NCBI RefSeq assembly: GCF_009755665.1
Contig: NZ_CP046622.1
Coordinates: forward strand, 3,224,001 to 3,288,000
From: Variovorax paradoxus
Lineage (GTDB): Bacteria; Pseudomonadota; Gammaproteobacteria; Burkholderiales; Burkholderiaceae_C
DNA length: 64,000 nt
Direction: 5' to 3'
A program made the translations under genes and the position numbers. Below the pieces are notes generated by a model. It did not search any database. It saw nothing but the letters and a program-made list of their open reading frames with translations, and was not told where the DNA came from. Shown here one piece after another: positions 26,404-35,223 of the stretch (position 1 is the stretch's first letter; every line of letters starts with the position of its first letter).

Positions 26404-29400
26404 ATGGACCTCCCCCACCTCACGGCGGGCAAGCGATTCACGCTGCCGCGTCCTCCCCTATCGGCCGACGCCCTGCTGCTGGCGCAACTGGGCGTGCGCG
26501 AAAAAGCCGCCGGCCGGGCCACTGCGGTGTTCACGGCGGACGCGAACGACGCCCAGCGCCTGATCGACGAAATGGCGTTCTTTGCGCCGGATCTGCGCTG
26601 CGCCTTGTTCCCCGACTGGGAAACGCTGCCCTACGACAGCTTTTCACCCCACCAGGACCTGATCAGCGAGCGGCTCGCCACGCTCTGGCGCATCAGCCAG
26701 AAAGAAGCCGACGTGGTGCTGGTGCCTGCCACCACCGCGCTCTACCGGCTGGCGCCGCCCGCCTTCCTGGCCGGCTACACCTTTCACTTCAAGGCCAAGC
26801 AGAAGCTCGAGGAATCGAAGCTCAAGGCCCAGCTCACCCTCGCCGGATACAGCCATGTGACGCAGGTGGTGAGCCCCGGCGAATACGCGGTGCGCGGCGG
26901 CCTGATCGACCTGTTTCCCATGGGCTCGCTCGTGCCCTACCGCGTCGACCTGTTCGACGACGAGATCGACTCGATCCGCACCTTCGACCCCGACACCCAG
27001 CGCAGCCTCTACCCCGTGCCCGAGGTCCGCCTTCTGCCGGGCCGTGAGTTTCCGATGGACGACGACGCCCGCGCACGCTTTCGCAGCCGCTGGCGCGAAC
27101 TGCTCGAAGGCGACCCGACCAAGAGCCGCATCTACAAGGACATGGGCAACGGCGTGGCCACCGCTGGCATCGAGTACTACCTGCCGCTGTTCTTCGACGA
27201 GACGGCCACGGTGTTCGACTACTTCGGGCCCGACGCCACCGTGGTGCTGCACGGCGATCTCGAACCCGCGTTCCAGCATTTCTGGCAAGACACCAACGAG
27301 CGCTACCGCCTGGTGCGCGGCGACCCCGAGCGGCCGGCGCTGCCGCCCGAGGCGCTGTTTCTCAATGCCGAGCAGTTCTACCAACGCGCCAAGCCGCATG
27401 CGCAGCTCGCCATTCGAGGCGACATCGCCGCCGAAACGCCGTATGCGGAATTCGACCGGCTTCCGCCGTTCGCAGTGGTGCGCGGCGCCGAAGATCCGCT
27501 GGTCGGCCTCAAGGCCCACATCAAGGCAACGCCGCACCGGGTGCTGCTGATTGCCGAAAGCGAAGGCCGGCGCGAAAGCCTGCTCGACTTCCTTCGCGCG
27601 AGCGGTGTGAGCCCGCCGGCCTTCGACTCGCTGGCCGAGTTCGAGGCCTCGACCGACGAGAAGATCGGCATCGCCACCGCCGCGCTGGCCTCTGGCTTCG
27701 CGTGGCGCGAACAGGGCATCGACCTCGTCACCGAAACCGAGCTCTTCGCGACCGCGCCCACCACCCGCCGCCGCAACAAGAAGCAGGAACAGGTCAGCGA
27801 CGTCGAGGCGCTGATCAAGGACCTGTCCGAGCTGAACGTCGGCGACCCGGTGGTCCACACGGCCCACGGCATCGGCCGCTACCGCGGCCTCATCCACATG
27901 GACCTGGGCCAGGGCGTGGATGCCGAAGGCAAGCCGCTGCTGCAGGAAATGCTGCACCTGGAATACGCCGACAAGGCCACGCTCTACGTGCCCGTTTCGC
28001 AGCTGCACCAGATCAGCCGCTACACCGGCGTGAGCGCCGACGAAGCCCCGCTGCACAAGCTGGGCTCCGGCCAGTGGGAAAAGGCCAAGCGCAAGGCCGC
28101 CGAACAGGTGCGCGACTCCGCCGCCGAACTGCTCAACATCTACGCACGCCGCGCCGCACGGCAAGGCCACGCCTTCCGCTATTCGGCCGCCGACTACGAG
28201 GTGTTCGCCAACGACTTCGGCTTTCAGGAAACAGCCGACCAGAAGGCCGCGATCCATGCCGTGGTGCAAGACATGATCTCGCCGCAGCCGATGGACCGCC
28301 TGGTCTGCGGCGACGTGGGTTTCGGCAAGACCGAAGTGGCGCTGCGCGCCGCCTTCATCGCCATCACCGGCGGCAAGCAGGTGGCGTTTCTCGCGCCCAC
28401 CACGCTGCTGGCCGAGCAGCACTACCAGACGCTGGTCGACCGCTTCGCCAAGTGGCCGGTCAAGGTGGCGGAAATGAGCCGCTTCCGTTCGGCAAAGGAA
28501 ATCACTGCGGCGGCCAAAGGCATTGCAGAAGGCACGGTCGACATCGTGGTCGGCACGCACAAGCTGCTTTCGCAATCGGTCAAGTTCAAGAACCTGGGCC
28601 TGCTCATCATCGACGAGGAGCACCGCTTCGGCGTGCGCCACAAGGAGGCAATGAAGGCGATGCGCGCCGAGGTCGACGTGCTCACCCTCACCGCCACGCC
28701 GATTCCGCGCACGCTGGGCATGGCGCTCGAAGGACTGCGCGACCTGAGCGTGATTGCCACCGCGCCGCAGCGGCGCCTGGCCATCAAGACCTTCGTGCGC
28801 AACGAGGGCACCGGCGTGATCCGCGAAGCCGTGCTGCGCGAACTGAAGCGCGGCGGGCAGGTGTACTTCCTGCACAACGAGGTCGAGACCATCGAGAACC
28901 GCCGCCAGAAGCTCGAAGAGATATTGCCCGAGGCCCGCATTGCCGTGGCCCACGGCCAAATGCCCGAGCGCGAGCTGGAACGCGTGATGCGCGACTTCGT
29001 GGCGCAGCGCTACAACCTGCTGCTGTGCTCGACCATCATCGAAACGGGCATCGACGTGCCGACCGCCAACACCATCGTGATGAGCCGCGCCGACAAGTTC
29101 GGCCTGGCGCAGCTGCATCAGCTGCGCGGCCGCGTCGGGCGCTCGCATCATCAGGCCTATGCTTACCTCATGGTGCCGGACACCGAGGGCCTGACCAAGC
29201 AGGCGGCGCAGCGGCTCGACGCGATCCAGCAGATGGAAGAACTGGGCTCGGGCTTCTACCTGGCCATGCACGACCTGGAGATTCGCGGCACCGGCGAGGT
29301 GCTGGGCGAGAACCAGAGCGGCAACATGATGGAGATCGGCTTCCAGCTCTACAACGAGATGCTGGGCGAAGCCGTGCGCGCGCTGAAGGCCGGACAAGAG

Positions 29401-29886
29401 CCCGACCTGCTGTCGCCGCTTTCGGTCACCACCGAGATCAACCTGCACGCACCCGCCCTCTTGCCCGACGACTACTGCGGCGACGTGCACCTGCGCCTCT
29501 CTTTCTACAAGAAGCTGGCCACCGCCAAGACGCCAGAGCAGATCGACACGCTGCTGGAAGAAATCGTCGACCGCTTCGGCAAGCTGCCGCCGCAGGCGCA
29601 AACGCTCATCGACACCCACCGGCTGCGCGTGCTGGCGCGGCCGTACGGCGTGGTCAAGGTCGATGCGGCGCCGGGCGTGATCCACATCACCTTCAAGAAA
29701 GACCCGCCGGTCGACTCGATGGCCATCATCCACCTGATCCAGAAGAACAAGCACATCAAGCTTGCCGGCAACGAAAAGCTGCGCATCGAGCGCGAACTGA
29801 AAGAGCCGAAGGACCGCGCGCAGATGGTGCGCGACGTGCTGCGCAGCCTCGGCCAACCCATCGTCAAGGAAACCGCCCCCGCATGA
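26404..29886 (+). CDS. mfd: Transcription-repair coupling factor Mfd
   Basis: Mfd removes RNA polymerase stalled at lesions and recruits UvrA. The 1160-residue protein shows a UvrB-like N-terminus, the RNA-polymerase-interaction (CarD-like) domain at LNVGDPVVHTAHGIGRYRGL, and a RecG-like motor with Walker A GDVGFGKTEVALRAAF and Walker B IIDEEHRFGVRHKE. Motifs LTATPIPRTLGMAL and QLHQLRGRVGRSHHQAYAYL lead into the C-terminal TRCF domain. ATG 26404 (MDLPHLTAGKRF) is preferred over a GTG at 26383. It overlaps serB by ATGA. A very long antisense open frame here is a codon-bias shadow. Confidence 0.96.
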   Translation: MDLPHLTAGKRFTLPRPPLSADALLLAQLGVREKAAGRATAVFTADANDAQRLIDEMAFFAPDLRCALFPDWETLPYDSFSPHQDLISERLATLWRISQKEADVVLVPATTALYRLAPPAFLAGYTFHFKAKQKLEESKLKAQLTLAGYSHVTQVVSPGEYAVRGGLIDLFPMGSLVPYRVDLFDDEIDSIRTFDPDTQRSLYPVPEVRLLPGREFPMDDDARARFRSRWRELLEGDPTKSRIYKDMGNGVATAGIEYYLPLFFDETATVFDYFGPDATVVLHGDLEPAFQHFWQDTNERYRLVRGDPERPALPPEALFLNAEQFYQRAKPHAQLAIRGDIAAETPYAEFDRLPPFAVVRGAEDPLVGLKAHIKATPHRVLLIAESEGRRESLLDFLRASGVSPPAFDSLAEFEASTDEKIGIATAALASGFAWREQGIDLVTETELFATAPTTRRRNKKQEQVSDVEALIKDLSELNVGDPVVHTAHGIGRYRGLIHMDLGQGVDAEGKPLLQEMLHLEYADKATLYVPVSQLHQISRYTGVSADEAPLHKLGSGQWEKAKRKAAEQVRDSAAELLNIYARRAARQGHAFRYSAADYEVFANDFGFQETADQKAAIHAVVQDMISPQPMDRLVCGDVGFGKTEVALRAAFIAITGGKQVAFLAPTTLLAEQHYQTLVDRFAKWPVKVAEMSRFRSAKEITAAAKGIAEGTVDIVVGTHKLLSQSVKFKNLGLLIIDEEHRFGVRHKEAMKAMRAEVDVLTLTATPIPRTLGMALEGLRDLSVIATAPQRRLAIKTFVRNEGTGVIREAVLRELKRGGQVYFLHNEVETIENRRQKLEEILPEARIAVAHGQMPERELERVMRDFVAQRYNLLLCSTIIETGIDVPTANTIVMSRADKFGLAQLHQLRGRVGRSHHQAYAYLMVPDTEGLTKQAAQRLDAIQQMEELGSGFYLAMHDLEIRGTGEVLGENQSGNMMEIGFQLYNEMLGEAVRALKAGQEPDLLSPLSVTTEINLHAPALLPDDYCGDVHLRLSFYKKLATAKTPEQIDTLLEEIVDRFGKLPPQAQTLIDTHRLRVLARPYGVVKVDAAPGVIHITFKKDPPVDSMAIIHLIQKNKHIKLAGNEKLRIERELKEPKDRAQMVRDVLRSLGQPIVKETAPA

Positions 29887-30593
29887 GCGCTACAGAATTC
29901 TCTCCCGGCCTCGTCATCCAGCGCGTGAAGCCGCCGCTGAAGCTCGCCGACTTCAAGCTGATTGCGTTCGACATGGATTCGACGCTGATCAACATCGAGT
30001 GCATCGACGAGATCGCCGATGCAGTGGGCAAGAAGGCCGAAGTGGCAGCGATTACCGAAGCCACGATGCGCGGCGAGATCAAGGACTTCAAGGAAAGCCT
30101 TCGGCGCCGCGTGGCGCTCTTGAAGGGTGTGCCGGTCGAGGCGCTGCAGCAGGTGTATGACCAGCGGCTGAAGCTCAACCCGGGCGCAGCCGAACTTGTC
30201 GCGGCCTGCAAGGCGGCCGGGCTCAAGGTGCTGCTGGTGTCGGGCGGCTTCACGTTCTTTGCCAACCGGGTGAAAGACCGCCTTCGCATCGACTTTGCGC
30301 GTTCCAACCTGCTCGACGAAGCCAATGGCCAACTCACCGGCGAGGTGGTGCAGCAAAGCTGGGGCGACATCTGCGACGGCGCCGAGAAGCGCCGCACGCT
30401 GCTCGAAGTCGCGTCGCTCCTGGGCATTTCGCCGCAAGAGACCATCGCCGTGGGCGACGGCGCCAACGACCTGCCGATGATGGGCGAAGCCGGCCTCTCG
30501 GTGGCCTACCACGCCAAGCCGAAGGTGCGCGAGCAGGCCATGGTGGCCATCAACGAGGGCGGCCTCGACAGAGTGCTGGAGATCCTTAAATGA
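29883..30593 (+). CDS. serB: Phosphoserine phosphatase
   Basis: SerB releases serine from phosphoserine, the last step of serine synthesis. This 236-residue HAD-family protein has nucleophile Asp30 and acid/base Asp32 in IAFDMDSTLINIE, the cap region with CIDEIADAVGKK, motif II LLVSGGFTFFA, and motif III-IV AVGDGANDLPMM. ATG 29883 overlaps the mfd stop, and its own TGA overlaps the next gene, so mfd, serB and the Ldh gene form an overlapping run. It lacks the N-terminal ACT domain seen in long SerB forms. Confidence 0.94.
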   Translation: MSATEFSPGLVIQRVKPPLKLADFKLIAFDMDSTLINIECIDEIADAVGKKAEVAAITEATMRGEIKDFKESLRRRVALLKGVPVEALQQVYDQRLKLNPGAAELVAACKAAGLKVLLVSGGFTFFANRVKDRLRIDFARSNLLDEANGQLTGEVVQQSWGDICDGAEKRRTLLEVASLLGISPQETIAVGDGANDLPMMGEAGLSVAYHAKPKVREQAMVAINEGGLDRVLEILK

Positions 30594-31657
30594 CTGACCC
30601 AACCGCACCGCTCTACAGTGCAGACGCACTCAGGGACTACGGCAGCGCCTTGCTGCAGAAGGCCGGCCTCGACGCCTCGATGGCCGACAGCGTCGCCCGC
30701 ACCCTGGTCGAAGGCGACCTGCTGGGCCACGACACGCACGGGCTCGCCCTGTTGGCCGGCTATGTGAAAGAGATCGAATCCGGCGGCATGACGCCAAGCG
30801 GCGCGCCGGAGGTTCTGTCCGACCGGCCTGCCGCCGTGCTGTGGGACGGCAAGCGCCTGCCCGGCCCCTGGCTCATGGACCAGGGCATGGACATGTTGCT
30901 CCCGCGTGCCCGCGAGCTCGGCACCGCCTCGCTCGTGATCCGCCGCAGCCATCACATCGCCTGCCTTGCCGTCTACATGCTGCGCGCGCTGCAGGAAGAC
31001 ATGCTGATGCTGCTCGCCTGCTCCGATCCCAATACGGCCAGCGTTGCGCCCTTCGGCGGCACGCACGCGGTGTTCACACCCAATCCGCTGGCCATGGGTT
31101 TTCCACTGTCGCAAGGCGGCGTGATGGTCGACATTTCGGCTTCCATCACCACCAACGGCATGAGCAACCGCAAGCGCGCGGCCGGCGAGACTTTTGCCGA
31201 AGAATGGCTGATCGACGCTTCCGGCAAGCCTACGAACAACCCGCAGGTGCTGTTCGACCAGCCGCCCGGCACGCTGCTGCCGGTAGGCGGACTGAGCCAC
31301 GGCCACAAGGGTTATGGAATGGCACTGTTGGTCGAAACGCTGACCGCCGGCCTCGCAGGCCATGGCCGGGCCGATCCGCCCGAGGGTTGGGGTGCGACGG
31401 TGCACATCACGCTGCACGACCTGCATGCGTTCGGCGGCAAGGAAGCTTTCTTGCGCCAGATGGACCACGTGGCGGCCCAGTGCCGCAACAACGTGCCCAT
31501 CGATCCGGCGAAACCGGTGCGCCTGCCCGGGGAAGGCGGCTTGAAGCGCCGTGAAACCCAATCGAAAAGCGGGGTGCGGCTGCACCCCTCGATTGCGCGT
31601 GCGCTGCAGGATGCGGAACAGCGCTACGGGCTGCAGCTCGCGCAGGCGCTGATCTGA
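30590..31657 (+). CDS. Ldh family (malate/L-lactate-type) NAD(P)-dependent oxidoreductase
   Basis: A 355-residue member of the Ldh2/MDH2 family, which includes malate, L-lactate, sulfolactate, ureidoglycolate and delta-1-piperideine-2-carboxylate enzymes. Visible motifs: the N-terminal helical arm with ARTLVEGDLLGHDTHGLAL (catalytic His), IRRSHHIACLAVYML, NPLAMGFPLSQGGVMVDISA, and GLSHGHKGYGMALLVETLTA. The substrate cannot be assigned. Its ATG overlaps the serB TGA, so it is translated with serB; a role in serine or related 2-oxoacid metabolism is a guess. Confidence 0.85.
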   Translation: MTDPTAPLYSADALRDYGSALLQKAGLDASMADSVARTLVEGDLLGHDTHGLALLAGYVKEIESGGMTPSGAPEVLSDRPAAVLWDGKRLPGPWLMDQGMDMLLPRARELGTASLVIRRSHHIACLAVYMLRALQEDMLMLLACSDPNTASVAPFGGTHAVFTPNPLAMGFPLSQGGVMVDISASITTNGMSNRKRAAGETFAEEWLIDASGKPTNNPQVLFDQPPGTLLPVGGLSHGHKGYGMALLVETLTAGLAGHGRADPPEGWGATVHITLHDLHAFGGKEAFLRQMDHVAAQCRNNVPIDPAKPVRLPGEGGLKRRETQSKSGVRLHPSIARALQDAEQRYGLQLAQALI

Positions 31658-31665
31658 AAAGAGGC

Positions 31666-31989
31666 CTAGATTTCTTCGGGCGGCTCTTCCGACTGCGCGC
31701 CGGCGGGCCGCGGCGTACGCTTGCCCGGCTTGGCCAGTATCTCGACGTAGAACTGCTTGCCGGCCTCCTTGACGACGCCGTCGATCAGGCCCGTGATCGC
31801 CGAAAGGTGCACGGCTTCGGCGGTTTCGGCCGAGGCGCCGAACTTGCAGTCGAAGTCCCAGAAGTCCGCGCCCTCGGGCAAAACGCGGCGACGCTCACGC
31901 TTGATGTACTTGCGAATCTCGTGCTTGATGGCTTCGAGGAGGCGGTCGGGGTGCTTGCCCTCGACCTGAAGCTGAAAGGTTTTTCTCAT
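31666..31989 (-). CDS. Conserved hypothetical protein (DUF6172-like)
   Basis: A 107-residue cytosolic protein beginning MRKTFQLQVEGKHPDRLLEA. The central run EIRKYIKRERRRVLPEG followed by DFWDFDCKFG, and GLIDGVVKEAGKQFYVEI, is a pattern I recall from a small conserved proteobacterial family (DUF6172), whose function is unknown. The first 90 residues look folded; the C-terminus (KRTPRPAGAQSEEPPEEI) is disordered. It is convergent with the Ldh gene, eight bases apart, and divergent from the next small gene. Confidence 0.75.
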   Translation of the reverse strand: MRKTFQLQVEGKHPDRLLEAIKHEIRKYIKRERRRVLPEGADFWDFDCKFGASAETAEAVHLSAITGLIDGVVKEAGKQFYVEILAKPGKRTPRPAGAQSEEPPEEI

Positions 31990-32050
31990 GGGTGATCGTA
32001 ACGCGCCGCGCTGTGTACAGTCGGCGGTTCAATGGAAAGCAGGTAAAGAC

Positions 32051-32278
32051 ATGGCGCGCGCAAACGACTGGGCAAGCAAGGTAATGGCATTGGTCAACGG
32101 CGGCAACGCATCGGCGGCCATCGCGCAAATCAAGGTCGCGCCTTCGGTCAAGGACCTGAAGGCGCTCCAGACCATCATGACGCTGTCGAAGATGAAAGGC
32201 CGCTATCCCAATGTGGATGCGGCCATCGAGGACAACCTGGCGCTACTGGCAGCGCCGCGGCTGCACCGCTCGCCCTGA
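32051..32278 (+). CDS. Small conserved hypothetical protein
   Basis: A 75-residue protein beginning MARANDWASKVMALVNGGNA, preceded by AGGTAAAG two bases before the ATG. It is soluble, mildly basic, and predicted mostly helical (IAQIKVAPSVKDLKALQTIM). An in-frame start at 31988 would give 96 residues but its N-terminus is uncharacteristic. No known domain. It is convergent with the aminotransferase gene (four bases between stops). Confidence 0.65.
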   Translation: MARANDWASKVMALVNGGNASAAIAQIKVAPSVKDLKALQTIMTLSKMKGRYPNVDAAIEDNLALLAAPRLHRSP

Positions 32279-32282
32279 AGAC

Positions 32283-33470
32283 CTACAGCGCCTGGCCGAG
32301 GCGCTTCACGCCCTCTTCGATCTTCGCCACATCCGCCGTCGCAAAGCTCAACCGCAGCGTGGCCAGGTCGGGCTTCTCGGCATAGAACGGCGCACCAGGC
32401 ACAAAGGCCACCAGCTGCTCGATGGCGCGCTTGGCCAATTCGCTTGCATCGGCCAGCTTGCCGTTGGCACCCGTGAGGCGGGCCCAGAAGAACAAGCCGC
32501 CCTGCGGCTGGCTAAAGCTCACCGCGTCACCCAACTCGCGCTCCAGCGCCGCACCCATCGCCTGCGCCCGCTGGCCGTACACCTCGCGCACATGCGCCAG
32601 CGTGGCCGGCATGCGGCCGCTCTTGAGGTATTGCGCGGCCGTGGCTTGCGAGAAGGTGCTGGTGTGCGCATCGCTGAACTGTTTGCACATCGTGGCCTTG
32701 GCCAGCAGCTCGGCGGGCGCGATCATCCAGCCGATGCGAAGGCCCGGGCTCAGCACCTTGCTCAGGCTGCCGCAATGCGCGAGCAACTCGCGGCTGCCCG
32801 GCACATCCTTGCTGAGCGCCATGATCGACGGCGGCGGTGCCTCACCAAAGTAGAGATCGCCGTACGGGTCGTCCTCGACGATCAGCGTCTGGTACTTGAC
32901 GGCCAGCTCGAGCACCTTCTTGCGGCGCTCCAGGCTCAGCATGGCGCCGCTCGGATTGCCGAAGGTGGGAATCAGGTAGACGAACTTGGGCTTGTGCTCG
33001 GCAATCAGCTTTTCGAGCTCGTCGGTCTTCACGCCGTTGGCGTCGATGGGCGCGCTGATGAGCTGCGCGCCGTACAGCCGAAAACACTGGATGGTGGCCA
33101 GGAAAGTCGGGCCTTCGACGATCACCTTGTCGCCGGGCGAAATCATGGTCTTGCCCAGCAGATCGAGCGCCTGCTGGCTGCCGGTGGTGACGATGAGCCC
33201 GCTCGGGTCCACGTCGACACCCTTGGTCTTCATGAAGGCGCTGAGCTGCGTGCGCAGCGGCTCGTAGCCTTCGGTGGCGCCGTATTGCAGCGCGCCGCCG
33301 GGTTCTTCGGTCAGCGCCTTCTGGCTCGCCTCCTTCAGGCCCTCGACGTCGAACATGGCGCTGTCGGGAAATCCGCCCGCAAAGCTGATGATGCCGGGCT
33401 TGCCAAGCAGCTTGAAGAGTTCGCGGATTGCGGAGGTTTCGACGTTGTCGAGGCGGGAAGCGAATTGCAT
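32283..33470 (-). CDS. PLP-dependent class I/II aminotransferase
   Basis: A 395-residue fold-type I aminotransferase resembling LysN/2-aminoadipate or aromatic aminotransferases: LGKPGIISFAGGFPDSAMFD at the N-terminus, TTGSQQALDLLGK, VEDDPYGDLYFGE, and the PLP lysine in CGSLSKVLSPGLRIGWM. RLSFATADVAKIEEGVKRL closes the domain. The exact amino-donor is not predictable. The start ATG 33470 (MQFASRLDNVET) was chosen; upstream residues are atypical. It is divergent from nth. Confidence 0.86.
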   Translation of the reverse strand: MQFASRLDNVETSAIRELFKLLGKPGIISFAGGFPDSAMFDVEGLKEASQKALTEEPGGALQYGATEGYEPLRTQLSAFMKTKGVDVDPSGLIVTTGSQQALDLLGKTMISPGDKVIVEGPTFLATIQCFRLYGAQLISAPIDANGVKTDELEKLIAEHKPKFVYLIPTFGNPSGAMLSLERRKKVLELAVKYQTLIVEDDPYGDLYFGEAPPPSIMALSKDVPGSRELLAHCGSLSKVLSPGLRIGWMIAPAELLAKATMCKQFSDAHTSTFSQATAAQYLKSGRMPATLAHVREVYGQRAQAMGAALERELGDAVSFSQPQGGLFFWARLTGANGKLADASELAKRAIEQLVAFVPGAPFYAEKPDLATLRLSFATADVAKIEEGVKRLGQAL

Positions 33471-33611
33471 GGGAAGTCTCACTTTCTGAAGCGCTATTGT
33501 GGCGAAACCCGCAGGCAATAAAGCTGCGTAAGCCCATCGGCTTTCAACGATATATTGCAACTATCGCCTCCTGCCACCGTACCGCAGGCGAGCGCGGCGC
33601 TTCCAGACCCC

Positions 33612-34259
33612 ATGAAAAAAGACAATATTCCCCTCTTCTTCGCCACCCTGCAGGCGGCCAACCCCACCCCAGAAACCGAGCTCGAATACGCCACGCCCTT
33701 CGAGCTGCTGGCCGCCGTGCTGCTGTCGGCGCAGGCCACCGACGTGGGCGTGAACAAGGCCACGCGCAAGCTTTTTCCGGTAGCGAACACGCCGCAAGCC
33801 ATCCTGAGGCTGGGCGTGGAGGGGCTCGAGGAATACATCAAGACCATCGGGCTCTACCGCAGCAAGGCCAAGCACCTGATCGAGACTTGCCGCATTCTTG
33901 TGGAGCAGCACGGCGGTGAAGTGCCGCGCACGCGCGCGGAGCTCGAAGCGCTGCCGGGCGTCGGGCGCAAGACCGCCAACGTGGTGCTCAACGTGGCATT
34001 CGGCGAGGCGACGATCGCCGTGGACACGCACATCTTTCGCGTCAGCAACCGCACCGGGCTTGCGCCGGGCAAGACGCCGCTCGAGGTGGAGCTCAAGCTG
34101 GAGAAGCGCGTGCCTTTCGAGTTTCGCCTGCATGCGCACCACTGGCTCATCTTGCACGGCCGCTACATCTGCGTGGCACGCACGCCGAAGTGCTGGGAAT
34201 GCGCGGTGGCGCCCTACTGCGACTACAAGCCGAAGACGCCGCGGCCCAAGTCGGCCTGA
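33612..34259 (+). CDS. nth: Endonuclease III
   Basis: A base-excision DNA glycosylase/AP lyase for oxidised pyrimidines. The 215-residue protein has the helix-hairpin-helix LPGVGRKTANVVLN with catalytic Lys120, and the catalytic Asp138 in TIAVDTHIFRVSNRTG. The 4Fe-4S cluster ligands are Cys187, Cys194, Cys197 and Cys203 (C-x6-C-x2-C-x5-C) at the C-terminus. The start ATG 33612 (MKKDNIPLFF) matches the family length. Confidence 0.95.
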   Translation: MKKDNIPLFFATLQAANPTPETELEYATPFELLAAVLLSAQATDVGVNKATRKLFPVANTPQAILRLGVEGLEEYIKTIGLYRSKAKHLIETCRILVEQHGGEVPRTRAELEALPGVGRKTANVVLNVAFGEATIAVDTHIFRVSNRTGLAPGKTPLEVELKLEKRVPFEFRLHAHHWLILHGRYICVARTPKCWECAVAPYCDYKPKTPRPKSA

Positions 34260-34277
34260 CGCCGGCTCTCTTCCAGG

Positions 34278-35174
34278 CTAAAGCTCGAACGCTTCAGGCT
34301 GACGGCCGTCGATGTCGGTAAAGCCGTATTCACGCGCCAGGTCAGCCACGCGGTGCACGCCGCCGCTTTTCTGCATCACCCCCGCATCACCCGCCAGCGC
34401 GGCAACAGCGCGGCCGAGATAGCGCGGCGACTCGGTTCTTGCGAGCGCGGGGCGTTCATGCCAATGCGCCTCGTCGGTCTTGTGCCCAGCCAGCACGAAC
34501 TCGGTTCGCATCCAGCCCGGAGAAAGCGCGAGCGACGCCACGCCGTGCGGGCGCAGCTCCTCGGCCATGCCGAAGGCCAAGCGGTTCATCGCCGACTTGG
34601 CGAGGTCGTAGAACAGGTTGCCCCGCAGGTATTTGCCCCGGTCCCAGAAGCTGGTGATCGCGATCAGCCCGCTCTTCTGCGCCACCATGAGCGGCGCCGC
34701 GAACCGGCTCGCGAGCAGGTGGTTGCGCACGCCGCGGTCGAACATCGAGTCCCAGCTGGAAAGCGGGTGTTCCCAGAACGCCGCCTCGAAAACGCCGTCG
34801 AAGGTCTCATGTCCGCCCCAGGCGTTGTTCACCAGCAGATCGAGGCGGCCCTGCTCGCGCTGCACACGCGCGAAGAGGCTTGCCACTTCGTCTTCCTGCG
34901 TGTGGTCGCAGCGCACCGCAATGCCGTGGCCGCCCATGCGCGTGAGTTCGTCGGCCGTCTCGTCGATGCTGCCCGGCAGGGCTTCAAGTTCCGAGAGCCC
35001 GAGGATGCGCCCATAGCTTTCGGCCGGCTGCGCGCGCGTGCTGCGGCCGGTCACGTACACGGTCGCCCCCGCCGCGCCCAGTTCCAGGGCAATGCCGCGG
35101 CCGGCGCCCCGGCTGGCGCCGGTCACCACGGCCACGCGGCCCGTCAGCGGCTTCTTGACTTCTTCGTCTTGCAT
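34278..35174 (-). CDS. Short-chain dehydrogenase/reductase
   Basis: A 298-residue SDR with the cofactor motif VTGASRGAGRGIALELGAAG and VTGRSTRAQ, suggesting NADP preference. It has NNAWGG in place of the usual NNAG, and active-site Tyr/Lys in YDLAKSAMNRLAFG. The first Gly-rich motif and the long insertion around residues 55-70 resemble the DHRS1-like group. Substrate unknown. Convergent with nth and 49 bases downstream of the AraC regulator gene on the same strand, so a regulator-target relation is possible but unproven. Confidence 0.8.
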   Translation of the reverse strand: MQDEEVKKPLTGRVAVVTGASRGAGRGIALELGAAGATVYVTGRSTRAQPAESYGRILGLSELEALPGSIDETADELTRMGGHGIAVRCDHTQEDEVASLFARVQREQGRLDLLVNNAWGGHETFDGVFEAAFWEHPLSSWDSMFDRGVRNHLLASRFAAPLMVAQKSGLIAITSFWDRGKYLRGNLFYDLAKSAMNRLAFGMAEELRPHGVASLALSPGWMRTEFVLAGHKTDEAHWHERPALARTESPRYLGRAVAALAGDAGVMQKSGGVHRVADLAREYGFTDIDGRQPEAFEL

Positions 35175-35223
35175 CGAGTTCTTTCCTTTTTCTCCGAGTT
35201 CGAAGCCCGAAGGTACCGCCGCG

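Noticed and set aside
26644..29856. Open frame of over 1000 codons antisense to mfd
   Set aside because: High-GC codon bias keeps the opposite strand open. The mfd frame has all domain motifs; the antisense one has none and is His/Gln/Val-rich in the usual shadow pattern.
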